NCBI RefSeq assembly: GCF_030128875.1
Contig: NZ_CP124620.1
Coordinates: forward strand, 1,736,001-1,800,000
Origin: Stenotrophomonas sp. BIO128-Bstrain
GTDB taxonomy: Bacteria > Pseudomonadota > Gammaproteobacteria > Xanthomonadales > Xanthomonadaceae
Direction: 5' to 3'
DNA length: 64,000 bases
Part shown: positions 1 through 10,400 of the stretch, piece after piece
Numbering within the stretch: position 1 is the stretch's first letter
Layout: every line of letters begins with the position of its first letter
Program-made: the position numbers and the translations under genes
The notes under the pieces: generated by a model
What the model saw: the letters and a program-made list of their open reading frames with translations, nothing else
Database searches by the model: none
What the model was told of the DNA's origin: nothing

Positions 1-319
1 CCATGCGCCACTTCCGCAAGGTCGACTGGCTCGATGTAATCGGCAGCGCCGCCAATGGCCTGGAAGCGATCGAACGCTCCGAGTCGCTGCGCCCGAAGGT
101 GGTGCTGATGGACCTGGCCATGCCGGAGATGGGTGGCCTGCAGGCCACCCGCCTGATCAAATCGCAGGATGACGCGCCCTACATCGTCATCGCCAGCCAC
201 TTCGATGACGCCGAACACCGCGAGCATGCCCTGCGCGCCGGTGCCGACAACTTCGTCAGCAAGCTGTCCTACATCCAGGAAGTGATGCCGATCCTGGAAG
301 GCCTGAAGGGGAACGGATC

Positions 320-323
<4 letters not shown>
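1..323 (+). CDS. Response regulator receiver protein, 3' part only
   Basis: This is the C-terminal ~106 residues of a CheY-like receiver domain; the gene enters from the left edge. The phospho-acceptor Asp is in [13 protein letters not shown] (residue 37 counted from the first visible Met), and the conserved Lys is in FVSKLS near the end. The N-terminal acidic pair of a receiver is missing, so the Met at base 3 is not the real start. There is no output domain after the receiver. The stop overlaps the fleQ start (ATGA), so the two genes are probably translationally coupled and this protein may act in flagellar gene control. That last point is inference. Confidence 0.8.
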
Positions 324-1816
<1,493 letters not shown>

Positions 1817-1841
1817 GCGGGCCGGCACGCGGAAACCAGAC

Positions 1842-1866
1842 GCCCGGGCATGTCCCGGGCTTTTTT
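1842..1866 (+). terminator. Rho-independent terminator after fleQ
   Basis: A 7-bp GC stem (GCCCGGG / CCCGGGC) with loop CATGT is followed directly by six T. It separates fleQ transcription from the fliE promoter. Confidence 0.9.
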
Positions 1867-2040
1867 GTTGCCACGACCGTCCGCCCCGCCGGTTTTCCGG
1901 CGTCGACTCTCCGGCACAACGCTGCTTTACCCCGCCGCATGGGCGCGCCGTCGCCCACACCGGACAGGCCGTCACGCGCTCGGGCGCTGCGTGACGCGCA
2001 ACCCCGCGCCACCGTTACAAAACTGAATCACTCATCCATT

Positions 2041-2057
2041 TCGGCACGGCACTTGCA
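2041..2057 (+). promoter_or_regulatory. Sigma-54 promoter for fliE operon
   Basis: TCGGCACG-N4-TTGCA matches the sigma-54 consensus TGGCACG-N4-TTGC, with exact GG-N10-GC spacing (GG 2043-2044, GC 2055-2056). It lies about 43 bases before the fliE start, giving a leader of roughly 30 bases. A perfect 10-bp palindrome GGAACGTTCC (2088-2097) sits in that leader just before the fliE ATG. Confidence 0.92.
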
Positions 2058-2099
2058 ACGTCTCCCGGTGTAACCCACCCCTGCTTCGGAACGTTCCAG

Positions 2100-2462
2100 A
2101 TGTCGCACTCCGTCACCTCGATCCTTTCTCAGATCCGCACCTTCCAGACCCAGATGGGGCAGCCCGCCGTCAGCCCGCTGACGGAGCTGCCGCGCAGCAA
2201 TGCCATCCAGGGTCTGGTGTCCCCCCAGGAGATCCAGGGCCCGAGCTTCACCGAAACGCTGCGCGGCGCCATCGCCGGCGTCAACGATGCGCAACAGAAA
2301 TCCGGCGCCCTGGCCAGATCTTTCGAACTGGGTGAACCCGGTGCGGACCTGGCCAAGGTCATGGTCGCCTCGCAGCAGTCCCAGATCGCCTTCCGCGCCA
2401 CCGTGGAAGTCCGCAACCGTCTCGTCCAGGCTTACCAGGACGTGATGAACATGCCGCTGTAA
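2100..2462 (+). CDS. fliE: Flagellar hook-basal body protein FliE
   Basis: A 120-residue FliE. It forms the junction between the MS ring and the proximal rod and is itself exported by the flagellar type III apparatus. The C-terminal half carries the family pattern of a helical rod protein (GADLAKVMVASQQSQIAFRA, then VEVRNRLVQAYQDVMNMPL to the end). The length is near the family norm (about 104-120). It is the first gene of the sigma-54-driven fliE-fliK unit; fliF follows after 12 bases with the Shine-Dalgarno AAGGA overlapping the fliE stop. Confidence 0.95.
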   Translation: MSHSVTSILSQIRTFQTQMGQPAVSPLTELPRSNAIQGLVSPQEIQGPSFTETLRGAIAGVNDAQQKSGALARSFELGEPGADLAKVMVASQQSQIAFRATVEVRNRLVQAYQDVMNMPL

Positions 2463-2474
2463 GGATAGAAACGC

Positions 2475-4115
2475 ATGGCCCTGTCGCTCTCCAAAGAATC
2501 GCTGAACACCGAAAAGGCGGGCCAGTGGTTCGACCGGCTGCAAAGCCTGCAGATCACCCGTCGGCTCGGCCTGATGGCAATGATCGCCGTGGCCGTGGCG
2601 GCGGGCCTGTTCGTGTTCTTCTGGTCGCAGAAGCCGGGCATGGTGCCGCTGTACACCGGGCTGGACCAGAAGGCCACGGCCGAGGCCACCGACCTGCTGC
2701 GCGCGGCACAGATTCCGTTCCAGATGGACCCCGCCACCGGCGGCATCACCGTGCCGGAAAAGAACCTGCACGATGCGCGCCTGAAGCTGGCCGGCTCCGG
2801 CCTGACCGACAGCGGCCGCCTTGGCTTTGAGCTGATGGAGCGCGACCCGGGCTTCGGCGTCAGCCAGTTCATGGAGAACGCGCGCTACCAGCACTCGCTG
2901 GAAACCGAGCTGTCGCGCACGATCAATACGCTGCGCCCGGTCCGTGATTCGCGCGTGCACCTGGCCATCCCCAAGCCCAGCGCCTTCACCCGCCAGCGCG
3001 ACGTGGCCAGTGCCTCGGTGGTGCTGGAACTGCGCGGTGGCCAGCAGCTCGAACGCGGCCAGATCGATGCGATCGTGCACATGGTCGCCGCCAGCATCCC
3101 GGACCTGGCACCCGAGCGCGTTACCGTCGTCGACCAGAGCGGGCGCATGCTCAGCGTCTCCGACCCGAACAGCGAAGCGGCCATGAATGCCGCGCAGTTC
3201 GAACAGGTGCGCCGCCAGGAAACCTCGTTCAACCAGCGCATCCGCGAGCTGCTCGAGCCGATGACCGGGCCGGGCCGCGTGAACCCGGAAGTCAGCGTGG
3301 ACATGGATTTTTCGGTGATCGAAGAAGCCCGTGAGCTCTACAACGGCGAGCCGCAGAAGCTGCGCAGCGAGCAGATGAGCGAAAACAGCAGCAACGTGCC
3401 CGGCCCGCAGGGCGTGCCCGGCGCCGCGAGCAACACCCCGCCCGGCCCGGCGGCCGCCCCGGCCACCGCGCAGGCACCGACGGAAACCTCCAAGAACGCC
3501 ACCCGCAACTACGAGCTGGACCGCACCCTGCAGCACACCCGCCAACCGGCCGGTCGCATCAAGCGCGTCTCGGTGGCGGTGCTGGTGGACAACGTGCCGC
3601 GCGCCGGTGCCAACGGCAAGATGATCGACCAGGCCCTCTCCGCGGCCGAACTGACCCGCGTTGAAGCGCTGGTCAAGCAGGCGGTCGGCTTCGATGCCGA
3701 GCGTGGCGACACGGTCTCGGTGATGAATGCCCCGTTCGTGCGTGAGGTCACCCCGGTCGAAGGGCCGAAGTGGTGGGAGCTGCCGCAGGTACAGGACGCA
3801 CTGCGTCTGCTGCTCGGCGCGATCGTGGTGCTGGCCCTGGTGTTCGGCGTGCTGCGCCCGGCGCTGCGCTCGATCACCGGGCAGACCAAGCCCAAGGACG
3901 ACGCGCTGGAACCCCACAGTGCCGATGTGCAGCTGGTCGATGACGGCGAGGGCCTGCCCGCGATCGGCAGCGAACGCCTGCACGCGGCCGGACATGAACC
4001 GCTGGCCCTGCCGGTGGACTCCTACGAGGAACGACTGCGCATGGCGCGTGAAGCTGTAAAGACCGATTCCAAGCGCGTGGCCCAGGTGGTCAAGGGCTGG
4101 GTGGCCAATGATTGA
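2475..4115 (+). CDS. fliF: Flagellar MS-ring protein FliF
   Basis: A 546-residue inner-membrane ring protein on which rotor and export gate assemble. One membrane segment lies near residues 34-53 (LGLMAMIAVAVAAGLFVFFW) and a second near 437-458 (LLLGAIVVLALVFGVL). The ring-building motifs lie between them, with a Pro/Ala-rich disordered stretch around 315-335. The cytoplasmic tail (EERLRMAREAVKTDSKRVAQVVKGWV) is the helix that binds the N-terminal domain of FliG. The stop lies inside the probable start of fliG, an 8-base overlap that suggests coupled translation. Confidence 0.95.
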   Translation: MALSLSKESLNTEKAGQWFDRLQSLQITRRLGLMAMIAVAVAAGLFVFFWSQKPGMVPLYTGLDQKATAEATDLLRAAQIPFQMDPATGGITVPEKNLHDARLKLAGSGLTDSGRLGFELMERDPGFGVSQFMENARYQHSLETELSRTINTLRPVRDSRVHLAIPKPSAFTRQRDVASASVVLELRGGQQLERGQIDAIVHMVAASIPDLAPERVTVVDQSGRMLSVSDPNSEAAMNAAQFEQVRRQETSFNQRIRELLEPMTGPGRVNPEVSVDMDFSVIEEARELYNGEPQKLRSEQMSENSSNVPGPQGVPGAASNTPPGPAAAPATAQAPTETSKNATRNYELDRTLQHTRQPAGRIKRVSVAVLVDNVPRAGANGKMIDQALSAAELTRVEALVKQAVGFDAERGDTVSVMNAPFVREVTPVEGPKWWELPQVQDALRLLLGAIVVLALVFGVLRPALRSITGQTKPKDDALEPHSADVQLVDDGEGLPAIGSERLHAAGHEPLALPVDSYEERLRMAREAVKTDSKRVAQVVKGWVAND

Positions 4116-5114
4116 TGCACCTCCCCCGCTGACCGGCGTGCAGCGCGCCGCCGTCCTGCTGCTCTCGCTGGTGAACTGGACGCGGCCGAAGTGCTGCGCC
4201 ACATGGAGCCCAAGGAAGTCCAGAAGATCGGCATCGCCATGGCGACCATGACCGACATCACGCGCGAACAGGTCGAGCGGGTCATGGACCAGTTCGGCAG
4301 CGAGCTGGGCTCCAAGACCTCGCTGGGCGTGGGCTCGGACGACTACATCCGCAACATGCTGGTGCAGGCGCTGGGTACCGAAAAGGCCGGCAGCCTGATC
4401 GACCGCATCCTGCTGGGTCGCAACACCACCGGCCTGGACGCGCTGAAGTGGATGGATCCGCGTGCCGTCGCAGACCTGGTCCGCAATGAGCACCCGCAGA
4501 TCATCGCCATCGTGATGGCCCACCTGGAAACCGACCAGGCCGCCGACGCGCTCAAGCTGCTGCCCGAACGCACCCGGGTGGACGTACTGCTGCGTATCGC
4601 CACGCTGGATGGCATTCCGCCGAACGCCCTCAATGAACTCAACGAGATCATGGAGCGCCAGTTCGCCGGCAACCAGAACCTGAAGTCGTCCAACGTGGGC
4701 GGCGTGCAGTGCGCGGCCAACATCCTGAACTTCATGGACAGCGGGCAGGACCAGGCGATCCTGGGCGAAATCGCCCGCATCGATGCACCGCTGAGCGGCC
4801 GCATCCAGGACCTGATGTTCGTGTTCGACGATCTGGTGGACCTGGACGACCGCGAGCTGCAGCTGGTGCTGCGCGAAGTCAGCGGCGAGCGGCTCGGCCT
4901 GGCCCTGCGCGGCGCCGACATCAAGGTGCGCGACAAGATCACCCGCAACATGTCCCAGCGTGCTGCTGAGATCCTGCTTGAAGACATGGAAGCCCGGGGC
5001 CCGGTGCGCCTGTCGGATGTGGAAGTGGCGCAGCGCGAGATCCTGGCCATCGTCAAGCGCATGGCCGATGAAGGCACGGTCACCATTGGTGGCAACGCGG
5101 AGGCCATGCTGTGA
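4108..5114 (+). pseudogene. fliG: fliG, rotor switch protein, broken by an apparent 1-base deletion
   Basis: FliG couples torque from the stator to the rotor. The reading frame from ATG 4108 begins as FliG should (MIDAPPPLTGVQRAAVLLLSL). It then changes frame at the GG run 4170-4171, where a third G would restore the usual LGELDAAEVLRHMEP. As written, the 4108 frame stops at 4249-4251 after 47 residues. The rest of FliG is intact in the other frame (4191-5114, 307 residues), including the EHPQIIAIV middle domain and the C-terminal stator-facing domain. A repaired gene would give 335 residues, the normal length. Either this is a sequencing slip in a G run or the strain has lost FliG. Initiation at GTG 4191 would remove the FliF-binding domain start. 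Confidence 0.85.
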
Positions 5115-5746
5115 ACAATGCCGTGCGCTGGCTTGCCCCGGATCTGCTGGCAGTGCCCGAGCCGCCACCGGAAGAACAGTTCGGGCTCACCGAACCCGAT
5201 CCGGACCACGAGCCGGAGCCGCTGCTGCAGCTGCCCACCCTGGAGGAGATCCAGGCCATCCAGGACAGTGCCGAGAAGGACGGCTTCGATCAGGGCCACG
5301 CCGAAGGGCTGGCCCAGGGCCAGGCCGAGGTGCGCCGCCTGATCGCACAGATCGAAGGCATCCTGGACAACTTCAGCCGGCCGCTGGTGCGGCTGGAGAA
5401 CGAAGTGGTCGCCGCGCTGGGCGAGCTGGCAGTGCGCGTGGCCGGCAACCTGGTCGGGCGGGCCTATGAAGCCGAGCCGGAACTGCTGGCGCAGCTGGTC
5501 AACGAAGCGGTGGATGCCGTCGGCGGCGCGAGCCGCGATGTGGAAGTGCGCCTGCACCCGGACGACATCGCCGCGCTGGCCCCGGTGCTCAACCTGGCAC
5601 CGAACCAGCGCCTGACCCCGGACCTGAGCCTGAGCCGCGGCGACCTGCGCGTACACGCCGAAGCCGTGCGCATCGACGGCACCCTGGATGCACGCCTGCG
5701 CGGCGCCCTGGATGCGGTCATCCGCAAAGCCGGAACCACCCCATGA
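5111..5746 (+). CDS. fliH: Flagellar export regulator FliH
   Basis: A 211-residue FliH, the peripheral stalk that holds the FliI ATPase and restrains its activity at the export gate. The acidic, Pro-rich N-terminus (PEPPPEEQFGLTEPDPDHEPE) and the heptad-like Gln/Glu-rich middle (DQGHAEGLAQGQAEVRRL) are typical. The C-terminal part (VRLHPDDIAAL and following) matches the FliH/HrpE/YscL fold. The GTG start overlaps the fliG stop by four bases and the stop overlaps fliI (ATGA). Confidence 0.93.
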   Translation: MNNAVRWLAPDLLAVPEPPPEEQFGLTEPDPDHEPEPLLQLPTLEEIQAIQDSAEKDGFDQGHAEGLAQGQAEVRRLIAQIEGILDNFSRPLVRLENEVVAALGELAVRVAGNLVGRAYEAEPELLAQLVNEAVDAVGGASRDVEVRLHPDDIAALAPVLNLAPNQRLTPDLSLSRGDLRVHAEAVRIDGTLDARLRGALDAVIRKAGTTP

Positions 5747-7122
5747 ACACCGAGACCCTGCCCCCGCCCGCCGACTGGACCGCCGCCCGCAACCTGCGGC
5801 TGGCCTCGCGGCTGGACAACATCCGCCCGGATACCGCGCACGGCCGTGGCCTGATCCGCGAGGGCGTGCTGCGCCGCGCAGTCGGCCTGACCCTGGAGGC
5901 GGTCGGCTGCGAGGCACCGATGGGTGCCAGCTGCAAGGTGGAAGTTGCCGATGGCGGCTGGGTCGATGCCGAAGTCGTCGGCTTCGCCGGTGAACGCACC
6001 TACCTGATGCCCAGCGCCGAACTGCACGGCCTGCTGCCCAACGCGCGGGTCGTGCCCTCGCTCGGCCGGGGCGGCGTGGAAGTGGGCGAAGGCCTGCTCG
6101 GCCGCGTGATCGACAGCGACGGGGTGCCGCTGGATGGCAAGGGCCCGATCCGCGCCGAAGGCACCGTCGGCATGGCCGGCGTCTCGATCAACCCGCTCGC
6201 GCGCGAGCCGATCACCCAGCCACTGGACGTGGGCGTGCGTGCGATCAACGCGCTGCTGCCGATCGGCCGCGGCCAGCGTGTGGGCCTGTTCGCCGGCTCC
6301 GGTGTCGGCAAATCGACGCTGCTGGGCATGATGACCCGCTACACCGCGGCCGACGTCATCGTGGTCGGCCTGATCGGTGAACGTGGGCGCGAAGTGCGCG
6401 ATTTCGTGGAAAGCACGCTGGGCGAAGAGGGTCTGCGTCGCGCCGTGGTGGTCGCCAGCCCGGCCGACCGTCCGCCGCTGGCCCGCCTGCACGGCGCCTA
6501 CCGCGCCACCGCGATCGCCGAGTGGTTCCGCGACCAGGGCCTGAACGTCCTGCTGCTGATGGATTCGCTGACCCGCTTCGCCCAGGCCCAGCGTGAGATC
6601 GGCCTGTCCGTGGGTGAGCCCCCCACCACCCGCGGCTACCCACCGTCGGTGTTCGCCAAGCTGCCCGCCCTGGTCGAACGTGCCGGTAACGGCGCCAAGG
6701 GCCGTGGCTCGATCACCGCTTTCTACACCGTGCTGACCGAAGGCGATGATCCGCAGGATCCGATCGCCGATGCCGCACGCGCCATTCTCGACGGCCACAT
6801 CCTGCTCTCGCGCCGGGTCGCCGACAGCGGGCTGTACCCGGCCATCGACGTGGAATCCTCGGTCAGCCGCGTGGTCACGGAAATCGCCGACGAACCGTGG
6901 CGCCTGCGCATCCGCAAGCTCAAGCGGCTGGTGTCGGCGTACTCGTCCAACCGCGACCTGATCGCGATCGGCGCCTACCAGCGCGGTAATGACCCGGCCA
7001 CCGACGAAGCGCTGGAGCGCTGGTCGGACATCGTTGAATTCCTCGGCCAGGACGTCGGCAAGGCCGCCGACCTGCCGCACAGTCAGGCCGCCCTCAAGCG
7101 GCTGGTGGAACCAGAGACTTAA
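5743..7122 (+). CDS. fliI: Flagellum-specific export ATPase FliI
   Basis: A 459-residue ATPase related to F1-beta. It forms a hexamer below the export gate and helps unload export substrates from chaperones. Walker A is GSGVGKST (185-192), followed by GLIGERGREVRDF and the Walker B region LLLMDSLTRFAQAQREIGL. The catalytic Glu lies in IGERGREV, and length and order fit FliI rather than a virulence type III ATPase. The neighbours fliH and fliJ, its direct partners, confirm the assignment. Confidence 0.97.
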   Translation: MNTETLPPPADWTAARNLRLASRLDNIRPDTAHGRGLIREGVLRRAVGLTLEAVGCEAPMGASCKVEVADGGWVDAEVVGFAGERTYLMPSAELHGLLPNARVVPSLGRGGVEVGEGLLGRVIDSDGVPLDGKGPIRAEGTVGMAGVSINPLAREPITQPLDVGVRAINALLPIGRGQRVGLFAGSGVGKSTLLGMMTRYTAADVIVVGLIGERGREVRDFVESTLGEEGLRRAVVVASPADRPPLARLHGAYRATAIAEWFRDQGLNVLLLMDSLTRFAQAQREIGLSVGEPPTTRGYPPSVFAKLPALVERAGNGAKGRGSITAFYTVLTEGDDPQDPIADAARAILDGHILLSRRVADSGLYPAIDVESSVSRVVTEIADEPWRLRIRKLKRLVSAYSSNRDLIAIGAYQRGNDPATDEALERWSDIVEFLGQDVGKAADLPHSQAALKRLVEPET

Positions 7123-7125
7123 GCC

Positions 7126-7584
7126 ATGATCCAATCCAAGCGCTTCGACCCCTTGCTGAAACGAGCCCAGGACCACGAAGACGAGGTCGCCCGCGACCTG
7201 GCCGAGCGCCAGCGTGCGCTCGACACGCATGTGTCGCGCCTGGATGAGCTGCGCCGTTACGCCGAGGAATACGCCGGCGCCCAGATGTCGGCCACCAGCC
7301 CGGCCCAGCTGATGAACCGCCGCGCATTCCTGGATCGCCTGGACAGCGCGGTCGCCCAGCAGCGCAAAACCGTGGACAACAACCGCGAAAAGGTCGACGC
7401 CGAACGCGCCCGCCTGCTGCTGGCCAGCCGTGACAAGCAGGTGCTGGAACAGCTGGCCGCCAGCTACCGCGCCCAGGAAAAGGTCGTCACCGACCGCCGC
7501 GACCAGCGCGAGATGGATGATCTGGGTGCGCGTCGCTCGCGCCAGTCACAGCGCGAAGACGGCGAGAACGGAGAGGCCCCGTGA
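7126..7584 (+). CDS. fliJ: Flagellar export stalk protein FliJ
   Basis: A 152-residue, almost entirely helical coiled-coil protein rich in Arg, Glu and Gln. It matches FliJ, the gamma-subunit-like stalk that sits in the FliI ring and contacts FlhA. The start is three bases after the fliI stop and its stop overlaps the fliK start. Sequence conservation in this family is low, so the assignment rests mainly on length, coiled-coil character and position. Confidence 0.88.
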   Translation: MIQSKRFDPLLKRAQDHEDEVARDLAERQRALDTHVSRLDELRRYAEEYAGAQMSATSPAQLMNRRAFLDRLDSAVAQQRKTVDNNREKVDAERARLLLASRDKQVLEQLAASYRAQEKVVTDRRDQREMDDLGARRSRQSQREDGENGEAP

Positions 7585-8744
7585 TGCCCGCCGCCCTGCT
7601 CGGCGGCGCCGCGCCGGTACAGAACGCGGGCAGCACGCCTTCAGGTGCCCGCGCCGACAGCAACGACAACCGCACCGGCGACCGTCGGGACTTTGACGCA
7701 CTGCTCAAGCCCGGCAGCGAAGCACCGCGCAGCGATACGCCGCGCAAGGCGGGCAGCAGCCGCGATGCCGGAAAGCACGCGGCGACAGACACATCGCGCC
7801 AGGACAAGCACGCAGCAATGCGTCCTGCCACGTCCGGTGCCAGGACTGCCGAGGACACGCCCGCTCCCGCCGACGCCGGCACGCCAGCATCGGCCCGTGC
7901 CGAAAAGCCCGCCGCCGAGCCAGCGGACGACACCGAGGCCGCCTGGCCACCGCTGGGCTTGGCCGGCCTGGCGTTGAACGGCCTGCCGGTACCCGCGCCG
8001 ACCCCGGCCGTGGCAGGCCTCGCCGGCCCGGCGACGGGCGCCAATGCGGCCTTGCCCACGTTGACGGCGGGCGCCCAGGCGGCCGAGGGTACCGCACCGG
8101 CGCCGGCACCTCCCAGCCCCTCCACCGAGGGCGGCATCGCACTGCCCGCCCTGACTGCGGACGCCGCCGCGGCCGACGATGCCCCGCTGCTCAAGACCTT
8201 CACTGATGCCTTGACCGCGGCAACCGCCGACGGTCCGGATGCACCGGCCACGCCGCTGCTGCATGCCCTGCACGGCATGACCGAAGCCAAGCCGGTGATG
8301 GCCAGCCTGTTCACCGGCTCCCCCACCGCCACCCCACACCTGGGCGGTGAGGATTTCGATGATGCCGTCGGCGCCCGGGTCGGTTGGCTGGCGGACCAGA
8401 AGATCGGCCACGCCGACATCAAGATCACCCCGAACGACCTCGGCCCGATCGACGTGCGCCTGCAGCTGGATGGGGACAAGGTCCATGCGAGCTTCACCAG
8501 TGCCCATGCCGATGTGCGCCACGCACTGGAAAGCAGCCTGCCGCGCCTGCGCGAGCTGCTCGGCGAACAGGGCTTCCAGCTTGGCCATGCCGACGTGGGC
8601 CAACAGCAGACCGCGCCGGACGGCGGACGTGGCAACGCCGGCAGCGGGATGACCGGCGAGGACGGAGAACCGTCACTGGCCGAGACCACGCTGTCGCCCT
8701 CGCAATTCATCCGCCAGCGCGGCCTGGTCGACGCCTACGCGTGA
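7581..8744 (+). CDS. fliK: Flagellar hook-length control protein FliK
   Basis: A 387-residue FliK, the secreted ruler that measures hook length and triggers FlhB to switch export from hook to filament substrates. The first ~250 residues are Ala/Pro/Thr-rich and poorly structured. The C-terminal domain (about 270-350) is conserved: HADIKITPNDLGPIDVRL, then FTSAHADVRHALESSLPRLRELL and a Gln-rich tail. Starts at GTG 7581 or ATG 7584 are both possible and differ by one residue. A 121-base gap follows, holding the fliL promoter. Confidence 0.92.
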   Translation: MMPAALLGGAAPVQNAGSTPSGARADSNDNRTGDRRDFDALLKPGSEAPRSDTPRKAGSSRDAGKHAATDTSRQDKHAAMRPATSGARTAEDTPAPADAGTPASARAEKPAAEPADDTEAAWPPLGLAGLALNGLPVPAPTPAVAGLAGPATGANAALPTLTAGAQAAEGTAPAPAPPSPSTEGGIALPALTADAAAADDAPLLKTFTDALTAATADGPDAPATPLLHALHGMTEAKPVMASLFTGSPTATPHLGGEDFDDAVGARVGWLADQKIGHADIKITPNDLGPIDVRLQLDGDKVHASFTSAHADVRHALESSLPRLRELLGEQGFQLGHADVGQQQTAPDGGRGNAGSGMTGEDGEPSLAETTLSPSQFIRQRGLVDAYA

Positions 8745-8813
8745 CCCGGCGCGGTGCGGCGGCGCGGCCTCCACCGCGCCGCCAGAAACCCGACGCACCG
8801 GATCCCCGGCATT

Positions 8814-8830
8814 CAGGCACACCGTTTGCA
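8814..8830 (+). promoter_or_regulatory. Sigma-54 promoter for fliL operon
   Basis: CAGGCACA-N4-TTGCA has exact GG-N10-GC spacing (GG 8816-8817, GC 8828-8829) in the fliK-fliL gap. It is 36 bases before the fliL start and would drive fliLMNOPQR. Confidence 0.88.
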
Positions 8831-8865
8831 TGTAGGCAGGAAGCAATCCTCTGGAGCTTCCCCTC

Positions 8866-9384
8866 GTGGCCGCAGCCGCCGATAAAACCAAGAAATCCGC
8901 CGAGAAGGACAAGGCCGCCAAGCCGCGCAGTCCGCTCCTGGTCACCGCCCTGGCTGCGGTGCTCGCCGCTGGCGCCGCCGGTGGCGGAGTCTGGTACTTC
9001 ACCCAGCCCAAGCACGGCGACAAGGCCGCCAAGCCGGCTGCCAGCAAATCCGCAGTGCCTGCCCCGGCGCAGTACTTCGGCCTAGAGCCGCCGTTCGTGG
9101 TCAACCTCAACAGCAGCTTCGACGGCCCGCGCTACCTGCAGGTCGAAGTGCAGCTCATGAGCCGTGACCCGGCCGCGATGGAAGCGATCAAGCTTCACGC
9201 CCCGGCCATCCGCGCCAAGCTGCTGATGCTGTTCTCGCAGGTCGAGCCGAGCGACATCGCCGACCGCGCCGGCAAAGAGCGCCTGCAGGCCAGTTCCCTG
9301 GCCGAAGTGCAGAAGCTGCTCAAGGCCGAGACCGGCAAGCCCGGTGCCGACGAATTGCTGTTCACCAGTTTCGTGACCCAGTAA
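8866..9384 (+). CDS. fliL: Flagellar basal body-associated protein FliL
   Basis: A 172-residue single-pass inner-membrane protein. The Lys-rich cytoplasmic N-terminus is followed by a membrane segment near 23-45 and a periplasmic domain starting at the conserved FGLEPPFVVNL. FliL forms rings around stator units and stabilises the motor. The GTG start has a good Shine-Dalgarno (GGAG 8853-8856) nine bases upstream and lies just after the sigma-54 promoter. fliM follows after eight bases. Confidence 0.93.
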   Translation: MAAAADKTKKSAEKDKAAKPRSPLLVTALAAVLAAGAAGGGVWYFTQPKHGDKAAKPAASKSAVPAPAQYFGLEPPFVVNLNSSFDGPRYLQVEVQLMSRDPAAMEAIKLHAPAIRAKLLMLFSQVEPSDIADRAGKERLQASSLAEVQKLLKAETGKPGADELLFTSFVTQ

Positions 9385-9392
9385 GGGCGACC

Positions 9393-10400
9393 ATGAATGA
9401 CCTGCTTTCCCAGGACGAGATCGATGCCCTGCTGCACGGCGTGGATTCCGGTGCGGTCGAGACCGACATCGATGCGCCCACGCCCGGCGAGGCGCGTTCG
9501 TACGATTTCGCCAGCCAGGACCGCATCATCCGCGGCCGCATGCCGACCCTGGAAATGGTCAACGAGCGTTTCGCGCGCCTGTGGCGGATCGGCCTGTTCA
9601 ACCTGATCCGCCGTTCGGCCGAACTGTCCGTGCGTGGCATCGAGCTGATCAAGTTCAATGACTACATGCACTCGCTGTACGTGCCGACCAACCTCAACCT
9701 GATCCGCTTCAAGCCGCTGCGCGGCACCGGGCTGATCGTGTTCGAGCCGACGCTGGTGTTCGCGATCGTGGACAACTTCTTCGGCGGCGACGGCCGCTAC
9801 CCGACCCGCATCGAAGGCCGCGAGTTCACCGCCACCGAGATGCGCGTGATCCACCTGCTGCTCAAGCAGACCTTCGCCGACCTCCAGGAAGCCTGGGCGC
9901 CGGTGATGGACGTGGAGCTGGAATACATCAATTCCGAGATCAACCCGCACTTTGCCAACATCGTGACGCCGCGCGAGTACGTGGTGGTCTGCCGCCTGCA
10001 TGTCGAGCTCGATGGCGGTGGCGGCGATATCCACGTCACCCTGCCCTACTCGATGCTCGAGCCGATCCGCGAGCTGCTCGACGCCGGTATCCAGAGCGAC
10101 CGCAACGACCGCGACGCCAGCTGGGGCGTGATGCTGCGCGAGCAGCTCAACATCGCCGAAGTCACGCTCTCCAGCGTGCTCGCCACCAAGCGCATGAGCC
10201 TGCGCGACCTGACCCGCCTGAAGATCGGTGACGTGCTGCCGATCGAGCTGCCCAAGCAGGTGCCGCTGTGCGTGGAAAACGTGCCGGTGTTCACCGGTGA
10301 GTTCGGCGTCGCCAACGGTTTCAACGCGGTGAAGATCACCGCCACCCATCCCCCGGGCATCCGCCCACGCGTTCCCGTACTGCAGGAAGACCCGCAATGA
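9393..10400 (+). CDS. fliM: Flagellar motor switch protein FliM
   Basis: A 335-residue C-ring protein. The N-terminal LSQDEIDALLHG (5-16) is the classic peptide that binds phosphorylated CheY. The middle CheC-like domain contains FNDYMHSLYVPTNLNLIRFKPLRGTGLIVFEP and the FliG-contacting region FFGGDGRYPTRIEGREFTATEMRVI. The C-terminal SpoA domain (MSLRDLTRLKIGDVLPIELP) pairs with FliN. Its stop overlaps fliN (ATGA). Confidence 0.97.
   Translation: MNDLLSQDEIDALLHGVDSGAVETDIDAPTPGEARSYDFASQDRIIRGRMPTLEMVNERFARLWRIGLFNLIRRSAELSVRGIELIKFNDYMHSLYVPTNLNLIRFKPLRGTGLIVFEPTLVFAIVDNFFGGDGRYPTRIEGREFTATEMRVIHLLLKQTFADLQEAWAPVMDVELEYINSEINPHFANIVTPREYVVVCRLHVELDGGGGDIHVTLPYSMLEPIRELLDAGIQSDRNDRDASWGVMLREQLNIAEVTLSSVLATKRMSLRDLTRLKIGDVLPIELPKQVPLCVENVPVFTGEFGVANGFNAVKITATHPPGIRPRVPVLQEDPQ

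Noticed and set aside
4191..5114. fliG starting at GTG 4191
   Set aside because: The upstream frame from 4108 encodes the expected FliG N-terminus; a start at 4191 would delete part of the FliF-binding domain and leave a 75-base gap.
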